The notes: generated from the sequence alone by a model not told the origin. A stretch of DNA of 6,844 nucleotides from Streptomyces thinghirensis (GCA_021502835.1 JAKFGP010000038.1:1-6844), one strand, 5' to 3'; numbered from the stretch's first letter, positions 1 to 6,364 are shown. Numbers and translations: made by a program.

Positions 1-450
1 GAACGAAGTACACCGATGGCAGCAGTTCGGCGATCGGCCGATCCCACTGATTCTTGGGCCGAGGTACGCGGCGGTGTTGGAGAGCACCAGACGGTCGACA
101 CGGTCCGGAACATGGATCCCCAACCACTGCGCGACCATTCCCCCAGAGACAGACCCAACACGTGCACCCGCTGCAGGCCCAGGGCATCCAGCAGCTCCAC
201 CACGTCGCGCCCCAGCCGGTCCATGGAGTACGGGCCGCTCGGGACATCGGAGGCGCCGTGGCCGCGTGCGTCGCAGCGCAGCAGCCGGAAGTGTCTCGAT
301 TAGAGCTGGCACCTGGCCATCCCACATGTGGAGGTCGGTGCCGATGGAGTTCAAAAGCAGCAGCACGGGATTGTTCTCATCACCGTCGAAGCGGCAGGCG
401 ATGCGGACGCCGTCTCCGGTAGTGATGGCGGTACGGGTTCGAGCAGTCAT
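1..450 (-). pseudogene. pcaD: 3-oxoadipate enol-lactonase-like alpha/beta-hydrolase, frameshifted and partial
   Basis: In intact relatives this enzyme hydrolyses 3-oxoadipate enol-lactone to 3-oxoadipate in the protocatechuate branch of the beta-ketoadipate pathway, in the cytoplasm. The ATG at 450-448 opens a reading frame starting MTARTRTAITTGDGVRIA, continuing through an oxyanion-hole-like stretch (LLLLNSIGTDLHMWD), then RCDARGHGASDVP, the SMDRLGRDVVELLDALGLQ helix and the nucleophile elbow GLSLGGM with its serine, then RVDRLVLSNTAAYLGP. These pieces lie in different frames: there are breaks near 290 (also seemingly lacking a few residues before RLLRCDARGHG), near 142 in the elbow where one base is missing from a G-run, and near 57 where one C of a C-run is missing. 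The gene runs off the left edge, so the His and Asp of the triad may lie outside. It is divergent from the LysR gene at 550. A related lactonase or haloperoxidase-like hydrolase is possible, but the motif set fits PcaD best. Confidence 0.72.
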
Positions 451-505
451 GTCAGCTCCAGTGATCTAGCGGCTATGCGCTCAGCTTAGGAACACTGTCT
501 GCAGA

Positions 506-522
506 GATCTATTACAAAGATC
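506..522. promoter_or_regulatory. Candidate LysR-type operator (T-N11-A dyad)
   Basis: The sequence GATCTATTACAAAGATC has two perfectly complementary 5-base arms (GATCT and AGATC) around 7 bases, and it contains the T-N11-A spacing typical of LysR-type regulator recognition boxes. It lies in the 99-base gap between the divergent hydrolase (start 450) and LysR (start 550) genes, 28 bases before the LysR start codon, and is AT-rich against a GC-rich background. That is where an autoregulatory and activator-binding site is expected. Binding is inferred, not shown. Confidence 0.55.
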
Positions 523-549
523 AAACACACACTGTAGGTTCTCTGGATA

Positions 550-1504
550 ATGTCGAACTTCACGCTCCATGAGTTGCAGTGCTTCAACGCCGTTGTGCGC
601 GGCGGCGGCTTCCAGGCCGCCGCCGATCTATTGCACCGCTCGCACCCTTCTGTGTTCGCAGCGGTCGCCAAGCTGGAGCGCCAGTTGGGTCTGGACCTGC
701 TGGATCGCTCCGGGCTATCGGGTTCAGCTGACCGAGGCTGGGCACGCCTTCCACTGCAAGGTGCGCGTCCTGCTGCATGACGCCGAGGAACTGCAGACCT
801 ACGCCGTGCAGTTGGCGATGGGCGAAGAGTCCGAGCTGCGCGTGGTGCTCGGGGACCTGTGTCCGCTTCCACCGGTGCTGGAGAATACTCAGCAGCTTCT
901 TTGCTCAGCGCCTGCAGTGCACGACTGCACCTGCTATTCGAGACCGTCACCGGCCCCTGGGAGCGGCTGCTGGAGGACGAAGCCGATCCTCAATGTTGCA
1001 CCGCGTCCCCAAGAGCGACGTACGGATGGAGTGGATCGACCTCGGCCGCGTCGCCCTGGTGCCCGTCGTGGCGCCCGGCTTCCTGCCCGCCCTCCCCTCC
1101 GGACACCGACATCACACCGCAGCGGATGCAGGCCCTCACCCAATGCGTGGTCCGGGACTCGTCGCGGCATCCGTCCGAACAAGGCCATTTCCTGGTCGAG
1201 GGCGCGCCCCAGACCCCTGTTCCGGACCATTTCATGAAGAAGGAGCCCATCGTGCACGGCACTGGCGTGGGGCACGTGCCGCGTTCATGATCGAGACCGA
1301 GCTGCCTATGGAAGCCTGCTTTCCATGCCGGACAGCACTTTCCCGGTGTGGTCGAGGAACTCTCAGGCAGCGCGACGGCGCGACTGTCCGCACCGGCCAC
1401 TCGCCGACCAGCTGTGGGACTTCTTGGCCCGCCATGCACCGGTCCTGAAGCCGACGCTAGGCCGTTACCCAGAGCTGAAGAAGGCACCGGAACGTGACAG
1501 GTGA
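550..1504 (+). pseudogene. LysR-family transcriptional regulator, multiply frameshifted
   Basis: The ATG at 550 starts an N-terminal winged helix-turn-helix: LHELQCFNAVVRGGG, FQAAADLLHRSHPSV, and the dimerisation helix start AKLERQLGLDLLDRSG. One extra base near 714 shifts the frame. The next frame continues YRVQLTEAGHAFHCKV, LLHDAEELQTYAVQLAMGEE and ELRVVLGDLCPLPPVLE, the linker helix and start of the substrate-binding domain. Further pieces in alternating frames are FFAQRLQCT, HLLFETVTGPWERLLEDEAD, MLHRVPKSDVRMEWIDLGRV, ALVPVVAPGFLPALPSG, DITPQRMQALTQCVVRDSS, VPDHFMKKE, FMIETEL, HFPGVVEEL and QLWDFLARHAPVLKPTLGR, ending at TGA 1502-1504. The reassembled length of about 315 residues matches a full LysR protein, so order and content are preserved while at least seven frame changes break it. 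Divergence from the pcaD-like gene suggests it controlled that hydrolase or a linked aromatic-catabolic operon; the effector is unknown. Confidence 0.8.
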
Positions 1505-1577
1505 CGTTGCCGGAGCTCGGCCGATGCGCTCTATGAACTAAAGAACAAGGCAGGTCCTCAAGCGCCCTCATGTTTGT

Positions 1578-1821
1578 TCAAAGGCTCTGAGAGGGACGAT
1601 CTAGGGGCGTTGACCGTCCTGTGATCTGATCGAAGGTGGGCAGGCCCAAGTGGATCACCGTGGGCTTGAGTGCGGCTTCCGAGTTGGGTCAGCTTTTCCT
1701 CGGCGCCGGCCAGGCTGATTTCGAGGGCCCTCGACCTCTCCAAGCCAGCCTTCGCGCTGAGCTCTCGGCGATCCGGTCGAGTAGGTTGTCGCGGATCTCG
1801 ATCAGGCGGTTCTGTTGGGAT
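1578..1821 (-). pseudogene. C-terminal tail of a probable tyrosine recombinase (integrase), broken
   Basis: Reading the minus strand from about 1821, three frames together give SQQNRLIEIRDNLLDRIAE, then REGWLGEVEG, then LEISLAGAEEKLTQLG, then KPTVIHLGLPTFDQITGRS, with a stop at 1580-1578. The order suggests a charged helical (coiled-coil-like) segment followed by a short conserved end. From memory of actinomycete proteins this resembles the extreme C-terminus of site-specific tyrosine recombinases of integrative elements; the catalytic domain (R..H-R..Y) is not present in the window, so this assignment rests only on the tail. The remnant follows directly on the hypothetical-protein remnant at 1822-2199, and the two seem to be joined by a rearrangement rather than by normal gene order. 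It could also be the tail of an unrelated protein. Confidence 0.35.
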
Positions 1822-2199
1822 GGCTCGGGCCGGAGAAGCGAGCATCGGACGCAAGCGTTCGGGCGCTTCGGGGGCCAGGGCCCGCATCACGGTGTCGAGG
1901 AGGGCCCGGGCTTCGAGGGGGTCACCGCAGCAGTACCAGTGCACGTTGCCCCACTCGTAGTCGTGCCACAGATCCCGCTCGGGCTGGTGGACGTACTTCT
2001 TCCACAGGCCCACAGCCACGCTGACATCGCCTGGCCGCAGATAGTTGCGGGTGCGCTCGAGACAGGTGATCTCCGACAGGCACGCGAGGACAGGCCGTCG
2101 ACCACCGGCCTCGCTCTCGTTGTCGGTCGGCTGCCGGGGATGCTGGCCCGGATCCGCCTTGGCCGTCTACGCGGCATGGACCTTTCGGTTCGTCGTCAT
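1822..2199 (-). pseudogene. Actinomycete hypothetical protein remnant with in-frame stop
   Basis: From ATG 2199-2197 the minus strand reads MTTNRKVHAA, then a TAG codon at 2169-2167, then TAKADPGQHPRQPTDNESE, RRPVLACLSEITCLERTRN, YLRPGDVSVAVGLWKKYVH, WHDYEWGNVHWYCCGD and PLEARALLDTVMRALAPEA in one frame. The stretch rich in Trp, Tyr, His and Cys and the coherent codon use show that this frame was coding. Family members I recall are short actinomycete proteins of unknown function starting MTTNRK; no catalytic motif can be named. The similarity appears to stop near 1840, where the sequence passes into the recombinase-like tail. A substitution-type nonsense codon, rather than an indel, argues for genuine decay here. 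An ATG at 2019 or a later codon could give a shortened product, but without the N-terminal third. The start is nearly back-to-back with the DUF6233-like remnant at 2218. Confidence 0.5.
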
Positions 2200-2217
2200 G
2201 CGAGGCATGGTGCCACG

Positions 2218-2480
2218 ATGCCGAACGGCGTCTCGAAGGAATTAGCCTCGAACTCCGTCGCCGAGAAGGAAGCGGGTGGCCGATGGATCGCCGATGAGGA
2301 ACGCCGTGAGGCCGAACGCCGACGCGGCAGCCAGAGAGGCCCGCCCGCCCGTGCGGCTCCTGGAACTCGGCCTGAACGGGCACAGCCCGCCCCCTCCACA
2401 CCCACATCGGAGACTGCTGGAACGCCGGAGAAGTATCTGGGACTGCTGCGCGGAAGCTGTGCCACAACCGCAGGTCATGA
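2218..2480 (+). pseudogene. DUF6233-like protein remnant
   Basis: The plus strand from ATG 2218 reads MPNGVSKELASNSVAEKEAG, RWIADEERREAERRR in frame 1, then RLLELGLNGHSPP in frame 2, then LHTHIGDCWNAG in frame 3, ending at TGA 2478-2480. The pattern of a charged RWIAxE...REAERRR helix, an LLExGLN turn and an H.GDCWNAG motif matches the small actinomycete DUF6233 family, which usually continues with a second Cys/His cluster (CxHCRPD). That cluster is missing here: after WNAG the sequence becomes unrelated and terminates, so the gene is both frameshifted and truncated, 43 bases short of the IS3 end. The function of the family is unknown; the paired Cys/His motifs hint at metal binding. Assignment is from recalled motif similarity. 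Confidence 0.5.
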
Positions 2481-2522
2481 ACATTGCCACGTGCCCATCT
2501 CTATAGCTCCACACGTCGTGAA

Positions 2523-2547
2523 GGGACTGCTGCATGATCGGGTGACA
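2523..2547 (+). repeat. IS3-family terminal inverted repeat, left
   Basis: Starts GGGACTGCTGCA and ends GGGTGACA. It pairs with the repeat at 4962-4986: the outer 12 bases and the inner 8 bases are identical, with mismatches confined to the five bases between. It lies downstream of orfB. Confidence 0.8.
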
Positions 2548-2555
2548 TCGCGGGG

Positions 2556-2611
2556 TTTTGCAGCCAGGGCTGCGGGTTGGGTCATGATGGTCTGGTACTC
2601 GACGGGGGTTA
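2556..2611 (-). pseudogene. Displaced 3' end of the IS3 orfB transposase
   Basis: Reading the minus strand from the TA at 2611-2610, the sequence encodes TPVEYQTIMTQPAALAA, the conserved C-terminal tail of IS3-family transposases of this actinomycete group. The rest of orfB is on the far side of the IS630 insertion, ending RRQRRLAR at about 3786. Joining the two with a single TA gives ...RLARL-TPVEY... in frame. At the position where the family normally stops after a double alanine there is AAA (2558-2556) instead of a stop, so the frame reads on through the inverted repeat; a T-to-A change of TAA would explain it. The fragment is separated from its gene by about 1.17 kb of inserted DNA. Confidence 0.82.
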
Positions 2612-2635
2612 CTGACTCTCAGCTCGTCAGGGTGA
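2610..2635 (+). repeat. IS630-family terminal inverted repeat, left, with TA target site
   Basis: The repeat begins with the target TA (2610-2611), then CTGACT, then CAGCTCGTCAGGGTGA. It matches the reverse complement of 3761-3785 over its full length except for one extra CT/T length difference near its middle. The transposase stop codon (2629-2627) lies inside this repeat. Confidence 0.85.
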
Positions 2636-3783
2636 GGCCGGATCGTCGAGGGTCAGGCCGGTTCCGGCTATGAAGCCGTCGAGGGTGGCGGGGCGGTACT
2701 GAAGGCGCTGAGTCGGTTGCGTACGAGGGCTTCGAGCCGGTCGAGGGCTACGACGGCGGAGGTTGGCCAGGCTGCGTTTGACGTGTGCCCTACCCCACTC
2801 GACGGGGTTGAGGTCGGGTGAGTAGGCGGGCAGCAGGAACACCGTCAGCCACTCGCGCTCGGCCATCCAGCCTCGCATGGCGTGGGAGCACGTGTGTATT
2901 CAGGCGGTCCCAGACCAGCACGATCGGTGCCTTGAGGAGCTGGTGGGCGCCGTCGACGAGTGCGATGAAGTCACGCTCGCCCATGCTGCGACGTTTGCCT
3001 TTGCCCGCTCGGTGGGTGCGCAGGCGGTGGCACAGCCGGGTGCGGGAACCGGGCTGCATCGCGATCAGCCCGGCTACCGACAGGCGTTCCGAGCGTCGCC
3101 GCCCGACCGTCACGACCGGGGTGCGGCCGCGCCGGCCCCAGGTGCGTCTCCGGGGCGGCCGGCGGTGAAGCCTGCCCTCGTCCTCGAAACAGATGTATCC
3201 CCCGTAGGCCGCCCGGGCTCTTTTACCTCCGCCCAAGTCGCCTCCTTCCAGACGGTTACGGCCTGCTCGTCGCGCTCGGCGACTCCGCCGTGCGGGGACC
3301 TGCGGAGTGAAGCCGAGCCGGTGCATCAGCCTCGTGGCACCCGAGACGCTGTACGAGACGTGGAACTTCCGGCCGATCAGCGTGGCCACCCGCGCCGCCG
3401 TCCACACCTGGTCCTCCCCCGGCCGGTGCGCGGCCGGACCCTGCTCGAGATACCCGGCGAGCTTCTCCAACGCAGCGCGGCGACAGACGGCAACGCGACC
3501 CGCTCGACCACGGGAGGCGCAGAACCTGAACACCGCCGTCCCGCCACAGCTGATGCCACTGGTAGGCCGATTTCAGGCTCACCGCAAGCGCCGTGCCACC
3601 TCCGGCGGCTTGATCTTCTGCTCGAACAACTCGGCCGCCTGCATCCGCACCGACTCCCGGCGCCGACGTCCCGCAGCGGTCAGCCCGCCCCCATCCCGCA
3701 TACCTCACACACCACGGGATACAGCCCCCGCTTCGGCTCCATCCGGGCCTTCGTCAAGATTCACCCTGACGAGCTGAAGTCAG
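2612..3783 (-). mobile_element. IS630-family insertion sequence inserted in IS3 orfB
   Basis: This element is about 1,172 bases long, bounded by inverted repeats of about 23-24 bp and flanked on both sides by TA, the target duplication characteristic of IS630/Tc1/mariner transposition. It carries one minus-strand transposase gene (2627-3701), now frameshifted. The insertion point is within the last 20 or so codons of the IS3 transposase, so the IS630 element arrived after the IS3 element. Both transposases point in the same direction. Confidence 0.88.
2627..3701 (-). pseudogene. IS630-family transposase, multiply frameshifted
   Basis: Intact members are DDE transposases that cut and paste the element at TA dinucleotides. 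From the ATG at 3701 the frame reads MRDGGGLTAAGRRRRESVRM, QAAELFEQKIKPPEVARRLR (an N-terminal helix-turn-helix), then shifts near 3579 (one G missing from a G-run) to VSLKSAYQWHQLWRDGG. Later pieces are ALEKLAGYLEQGPAAH, TAARVATLIGRKFHVSYSVS, RLMHRLGFTPQVPAR, VAERDEQAVTVWKEATWAEV (another frame), then GYICFEDEG with the first catalytic Asp, RTWGRRGRTPVVTV, IVLVWDRLNTHV with the second Asp, and LPAYSPDLNPVE with the final Glu, then HVKRSLANL and RLQYRPATLDGFIAGTGL. All three catalytic acids survive in sequence but lie in different frames. At least five frame changes are needed, so this copy could only move with a transposase supplied in trans. Confidence 0.85.
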
Positions 3784-3785
3784 TA
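3761..3785 (-). repeat. IS630-family terminal inverted repeat, right, with TA target site
   Basis: Plus-strand sequence TCACCCTGACGAGCTGAAGT followed by CAGTA; the terminal TA (3784-3785) is the second copy of the target duplication. It is the partner of 2610-2635, lying upstream of the transposase start. Confidence 0.85.
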
Positions 3786-4623
3786 ATCGCGCCAGGCGTC
3801 TCTGACGCCGGCGGCGGTGGTAGGTGCGCTCGATCCAGGTGACGATCGCGATCCGCAGTTCCTGGCGGGTGGCCCAGTACGGCGGTCGAGGACGTTCTTC
3901 TGCAGCAGCGCGAAGAAGCTCTCCATGGCCGCGTTGCCGCCGGCCGCACCGACCCGGCCTATGGAGCCGACCATGTCGTGGCGTGCGAGGACGGCGACGA
4001 ACTTCCGTGAGTGGAACTGCGACCCGCGATCGGAACGAACAGTAGCATCCGGCGACCTGGCCGCGGCGGGCGATGGCGGATTCCAGGGCTCTCACCGCGA
4101 GACTGGACTGCATCCAAGGCGTCGATGGAATGGCCCACGATGCGTCCGAGTGCACGTCCTTCACCGCGCACAGATACAACCTTGCCCTCGCCGGTGGCAT
4201 GCTCGGTGATGTCCGTCAGCCACAGCCGGTTCGGCCCGTCGGCGGTGAAGTCGCGCCGCACCCGGTCATCGTGGACCGGAGGGCCGGCCTTGGCGTTCTT
4301 GCCCCGGCCTCTGCGCTTGCCGAACGCGCTCCACCAGCCGTTGTCCCGGCAGATCCGCCCGGCGGTCCGTTCGGCCATCGGCTCATCAGCGGCATGGCCT
4401 CGTCGAGGAAGGAAGCGGTAGCCGAACTCGGGGTCGTCGCGGTGAGCGTCGAACAGGGCGTCGGCTCGGTATGCCTCCGGCGAGCTCGGTGTCGGTGACC
4501 GGCCGGGCCAGCCCACCGGTAGTAGGGCTGGCGGGCCAGCCCGAGCACCCGGCACGTCACCGCCACCGGCACCCGTTGAGGGGCAGCGGCGGCGGCCAGC
4601 TCGCTGACGAGCGGGTACATCAT
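3784..4623 (-). pseudogene. IS3-family orfB transposase (5' and catalytic part), frameshifted and interrupted
   Basis: OrfB supplies the DDE integrase-like catalytic core of IS3 transposase. The ATG at 4623-4621 overlaps the orfA stop and begins MMYPLVSELAAA, then VPVAVTCRVLGLARQPYYRW. A frame change leads to ALFDAHRDDPEFGYRFL, MAERTAGRICRDNGWWSAFG, RRDFTADGPNRLWLTDITEH with the first catalytic Asp, then another to YLCAVKDVHSD and MQSSLAVRALESAIARRG, then another to RSDRGSQFHSRKF with the second Asp (GAT at 4031-4029) and NAAMESFFALLQKNVLDRR with the Glu exactly 35 residues later, the D-D-35-E spacing of the family. A last shift gives WATRQELRIAIVTWIERTYH, and the gene is then cut by the IS630 element; its end is at 2556-2611. 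At least four frameshifts plus the insertion make it non-functional. Confidence 0.86.
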
Positions 4624-4917
4624 TTTGACGGCAGGTTCGCCTGCGACAGATACGCCGCAGCCCTTCTGAGCACCTCGTTCTCCTGCTCCAGCAGCCGAAT
4701 CCGCTTCCGGGCCTCGCGCAGTTCGGCTGACCTCGCCCGACGCCGGGTGCGGGCCTGGCGCCCTCGTCGTTTTCGGCACGGCGCAGCCACTTCGACAGCG
4801 TGTGATCGGGTGGACGCCGAAGTCGGCGGCGATCTGTTCCAGCGTGACGCCGGGCTCGCGGTTGCGCGCGACCCGCACGACGTCCTCGCGGAACTCCTTC
4901 GGATACGGCTTGGGCAC
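4620..4917 (-). pseudogene. IS3-family orfA (DNA-binding subunit), frameshifted
   Basis: OrfA provides the helix-turn-helix that binds the inverted repeats and a leucine-zipper-like multimerisation helix. I take GTG 4917-4915 as the start because GGAAGG lies 10 bases upstream and the protein then reads VPKPYPKEFREDVVRVARN, EPGVTLEQIAADFGVHP, the helix-turn-helix. The frame then shifts to TLSKWLRRAENDEGAR, and again to SAELREARKRIRLLEQENEV, LRRAAAYLSQANLPSK, a heptad-patterned coiled coil. The stop TGA (4622-4620) overlaps the orfB start ATG (4623-4621), and an A-run (AAAATG) sits at the junction, where IS3 elements use programmed -1 frameshifting to make the OrfAB fusion. The two internal frame changes are not part of that mechanism and disable the gene. 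Confidence 0.82.
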
Positions 4918-4961
4918 TGCAGCGCATCCTTCCAGGTCGCCGCTCAGCAAGCCAGGTCAGG

Positions 4962-4986
4962 TGTCACCCAACCCTGCAGCAGTCCC
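4962..4986 (-). repeat. IS3-family terminal inverted repeat, right
   Basis: Plus strand TGTCACCC, five variable bases, then TGCAGCAGTCCC. It is inverted relative to 2523-2547 and lies about 45 bases upstream of the orfA start, the expected distance for the orfA-proximal end. Confidence 0.8.
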
Positions 4987-5469
4987 GCTGTCCGACGCGG
5001 TGGCTCACGAGGCCTATTTGCTGCACGCGACGGCACCCCGCAGCCCTGTACTGGTCAGGTGAAGCGAGCATGTCGCAGCCGGGGGGAGCGGTCGCCAGAT
5101 CTCGGCGAAGCTCACGTCACTGACATCCACGCCGTCTGTCTGCGCGGGCGGCAGCGGTCGTCAGGTGATCGGTACGCATCGCAGCACCCTCAATACGCAT
5201 GCCCGACAGGCGAGTTGTCCCCGACGCCTGAACACCTGGTGACTACGTAGCGTTAGCCCCTGGACGGACATAGCTCTGACTGAACCGGAGACTGAAATCC
5301 CTTGCGCGGCAACTGTCACCTGGACCGTACCTCACCAGGATTTCAGCGCCCAGGTCAGGCGATCAGCTACTGCAATCTTTCGTGCCGTCCGACACTGAGG
5401 GCGAGGTTCACGAGAACAATTGTGTCGAGGAGTCCGGCCGGGTCGATCTGGGTCGGCGCCGTGGTCTCC
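4987..5469. other. Stretch without a supportable gene
   Basis: Between the IS3 end and the deaminase-like gene no frame on either strand shows recognisable protein motifs. Open frames cross it but are interrupted or lack a plausible start. The only structure noticed is a perfect 9-base inverted pair, CTGAAATCC (5292-5300) and GGATTTCAG (5338-5346), separated by 37 bases, with no T-run after it; it is too widely spaced for a typical terminator. The promoter of the downstream gene may lie here, but no convincing -10/-35 pair was identified. Confidence 0.5.
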
Positions 5470-6196
5470 ATGAATCTCTTTCGACTCCGAGCGCCGCGTC
5501 ATCGAGGCTGCGGAACGGCTCGCTGCCGGCCTCGGGAGCGACCCGAACCACACCGTGGCCGCAGCGGCGATGGACACAGCCGGCAGGATCCATGAGGCGG
5601 TCAACGTCTACCACTTCACCGGCGGACCGTGCGCTGAGCTCGTCGTACTCGGTGCTGCCGCGGCGCGGAGCCGGCCCGCTCGTCACCATCGCGGCTGCGG
5701 GAGATCGGGGTCGCGGCCTGATCCCGCCGTGCGGCCGCTGCCGCCAAGCGCTTCTCGACCTCCATCCCGACATCTTCGTCGCCGTACCGACCGACGACGG
5801 GCCCGACACTGCGCCCGATACGGATGCTTCTGCCGGACACCTACTTCTACCCCGATGCGGGTGCGCGTCGAATTGTTCGGTTCAACAAGCGCTACTACGA
5901 AGACATCGCCACCGCGCGGAAGACCTCCACCGTCCGCTACGACGATCCGATCGCGCCGGGTCCCGCAGGTCTTCCTTTTCGAGGACGACGAAGCTCACCG
6001 CATGTTGAACGGCACCGTCACCGGCGTCGAACGCCACCGGCTCGATCGCCTCACCGCCGAACAGGCTCGGCTCGATGGCTTCACGAGCATCGACGAGCTT
6101 AAGAAGGGCCTCCAGGGCCACTATCCCGGCCCGCCCTCTGATGCCGAAGTCGAATTGGCGGCGTTTACGGTCGAAGCGCCTGATGCCGTGGAGTGA
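5470..6196 (+). pseudogene. Cytidine-deaminase-like / ASCH-like two-domain protein, frameshifted
   Basis: From ATG 5470 the reassembled protein (about 240 residues) begins MNLF, then after one extra T in a T-run reads [58 protein letters not shown]. The CAE motif and the later PCGRCRQ (after a shift near 5668) are the zinc-binding and catalytic signatures of the cytidine/blasticidin-S deaminase superfamily: the three Cys as ligands, the Glu as proton shuttle. [17 protein letters not shown] closes this domain. After another shift near 5818 comes [40 protein letters not shown], then a shift near 5968 to [54 protein letters not shown], ending at TGA 6194-6196. This second half has the KT-S-TVR and beta-barrel pattern of ASCH-type domains, a group that includes N4-acetylcytidine amidohydrolase. 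No stop or new start separates the halves apart from the indels, so one polypeptide is likely. No clear ribosome-binding site precedes 5470. Substrate is unknown. Confidence 0.72.
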
Positions 6197-6216
6197 TGCA
6201 GCGTGGACAACTCCAT

Positions 6217-6269
6217 GCCTGATGGGATCGCAGTGCGGAGGCCCTGCGATCCATCAGGCGCCCATTTTT
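6217..6269 (+). terminator. Rho-independent terminator after the deaminase-ASCH gene
   Basis: Left arm 6217-6233 (GCCTGATGGGATCGCAG) pairs with right arm 6244-6259 (CTGCGATCCATCAGGC): 16 base pairs with one bulged G and a 10-base loop, followed after five bases by a five-T run (6265-6269). It starts 20 bases past the stop codon at 6196, the expected place for the terminator of that gene. The one-G bulge is the only imperfection. Confidence 0.82.
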
Positions 6270-6364
6270 GCCCCATCTCTGCGACCTCGACCAACAGGCA
6301 GCAGAGTGCCGAATCCTGGATCCTCAGCACATCAGGAAGTCTGCACGTTCATCCGTACGCGGCC

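Larger units (their letters stand above)
2523..4986 (-). mobile_element. IS3-family insertion sequence, interrupted by an IS630-family element
   Basis: The element is bounded by imperfect 25-bp inverted repeats (2523-2547 and 4962-4986) and encodes orfA and orfB on the minus strand with the IS3-type overlapping arrangement. Subtracting the IS630 insertion and one TA leaves about 1,290 bases, a normal IS3-family length. Both transposase frames carry several frameshifts, so the copy should be inactive by itself. No convincing 3-4 base target duplication is visible outside the repeats (left flank ends GTGAA, right flank starts GCTG), so either the exact boundary is a few bases off, the duplication has mutated, or the ends come from a rearrangement. 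Confidence 0.85.

Noticed and set aside
990..1571. Minus-strand open frame of 193 codons
   Set aside because: It overlaps the LysR pseudogene, whose pieces match family motifs on the plus strand; the antisense frame has no recognisable motif.
1636..2673. Long plus-strand open frame of 345 codons
   Set aside because: Most of it is antisense to the minus-strand remnants, which carry the coherent protein motifs. Only the part after 2218 contributes to a real remnant, and it passes straight into the IS3 and IS630 ends.
2877..3842. Long plus-strand open frame of 321 codons
   Set aside because: It is antisense to the IS630 transposase and crosses its right inverted repeat. No protein motif is recognisable, and long antisense frames are common in DNA this GC-rich.
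4620..4623. Orf boundary read as a disabling frameshift
   Set aside because: The orfA/orfB overlap is the normal IS3 arrangement; only the other frame changes count as damage.
4471..5250. Plus-strand open frame of 259 codons
   Set aside because: It runs antisense to IS3 orfA and across the IS3 inverted repeat; no motif is seen and the start lies within the transposase.
6203..6364. Upstream extension of the small ORF beginning at ATG 6203
   Set aside because: It would encode protein through the hairpin and T-run of the terminator at 6217-6269 and lacks convincing coding character there.
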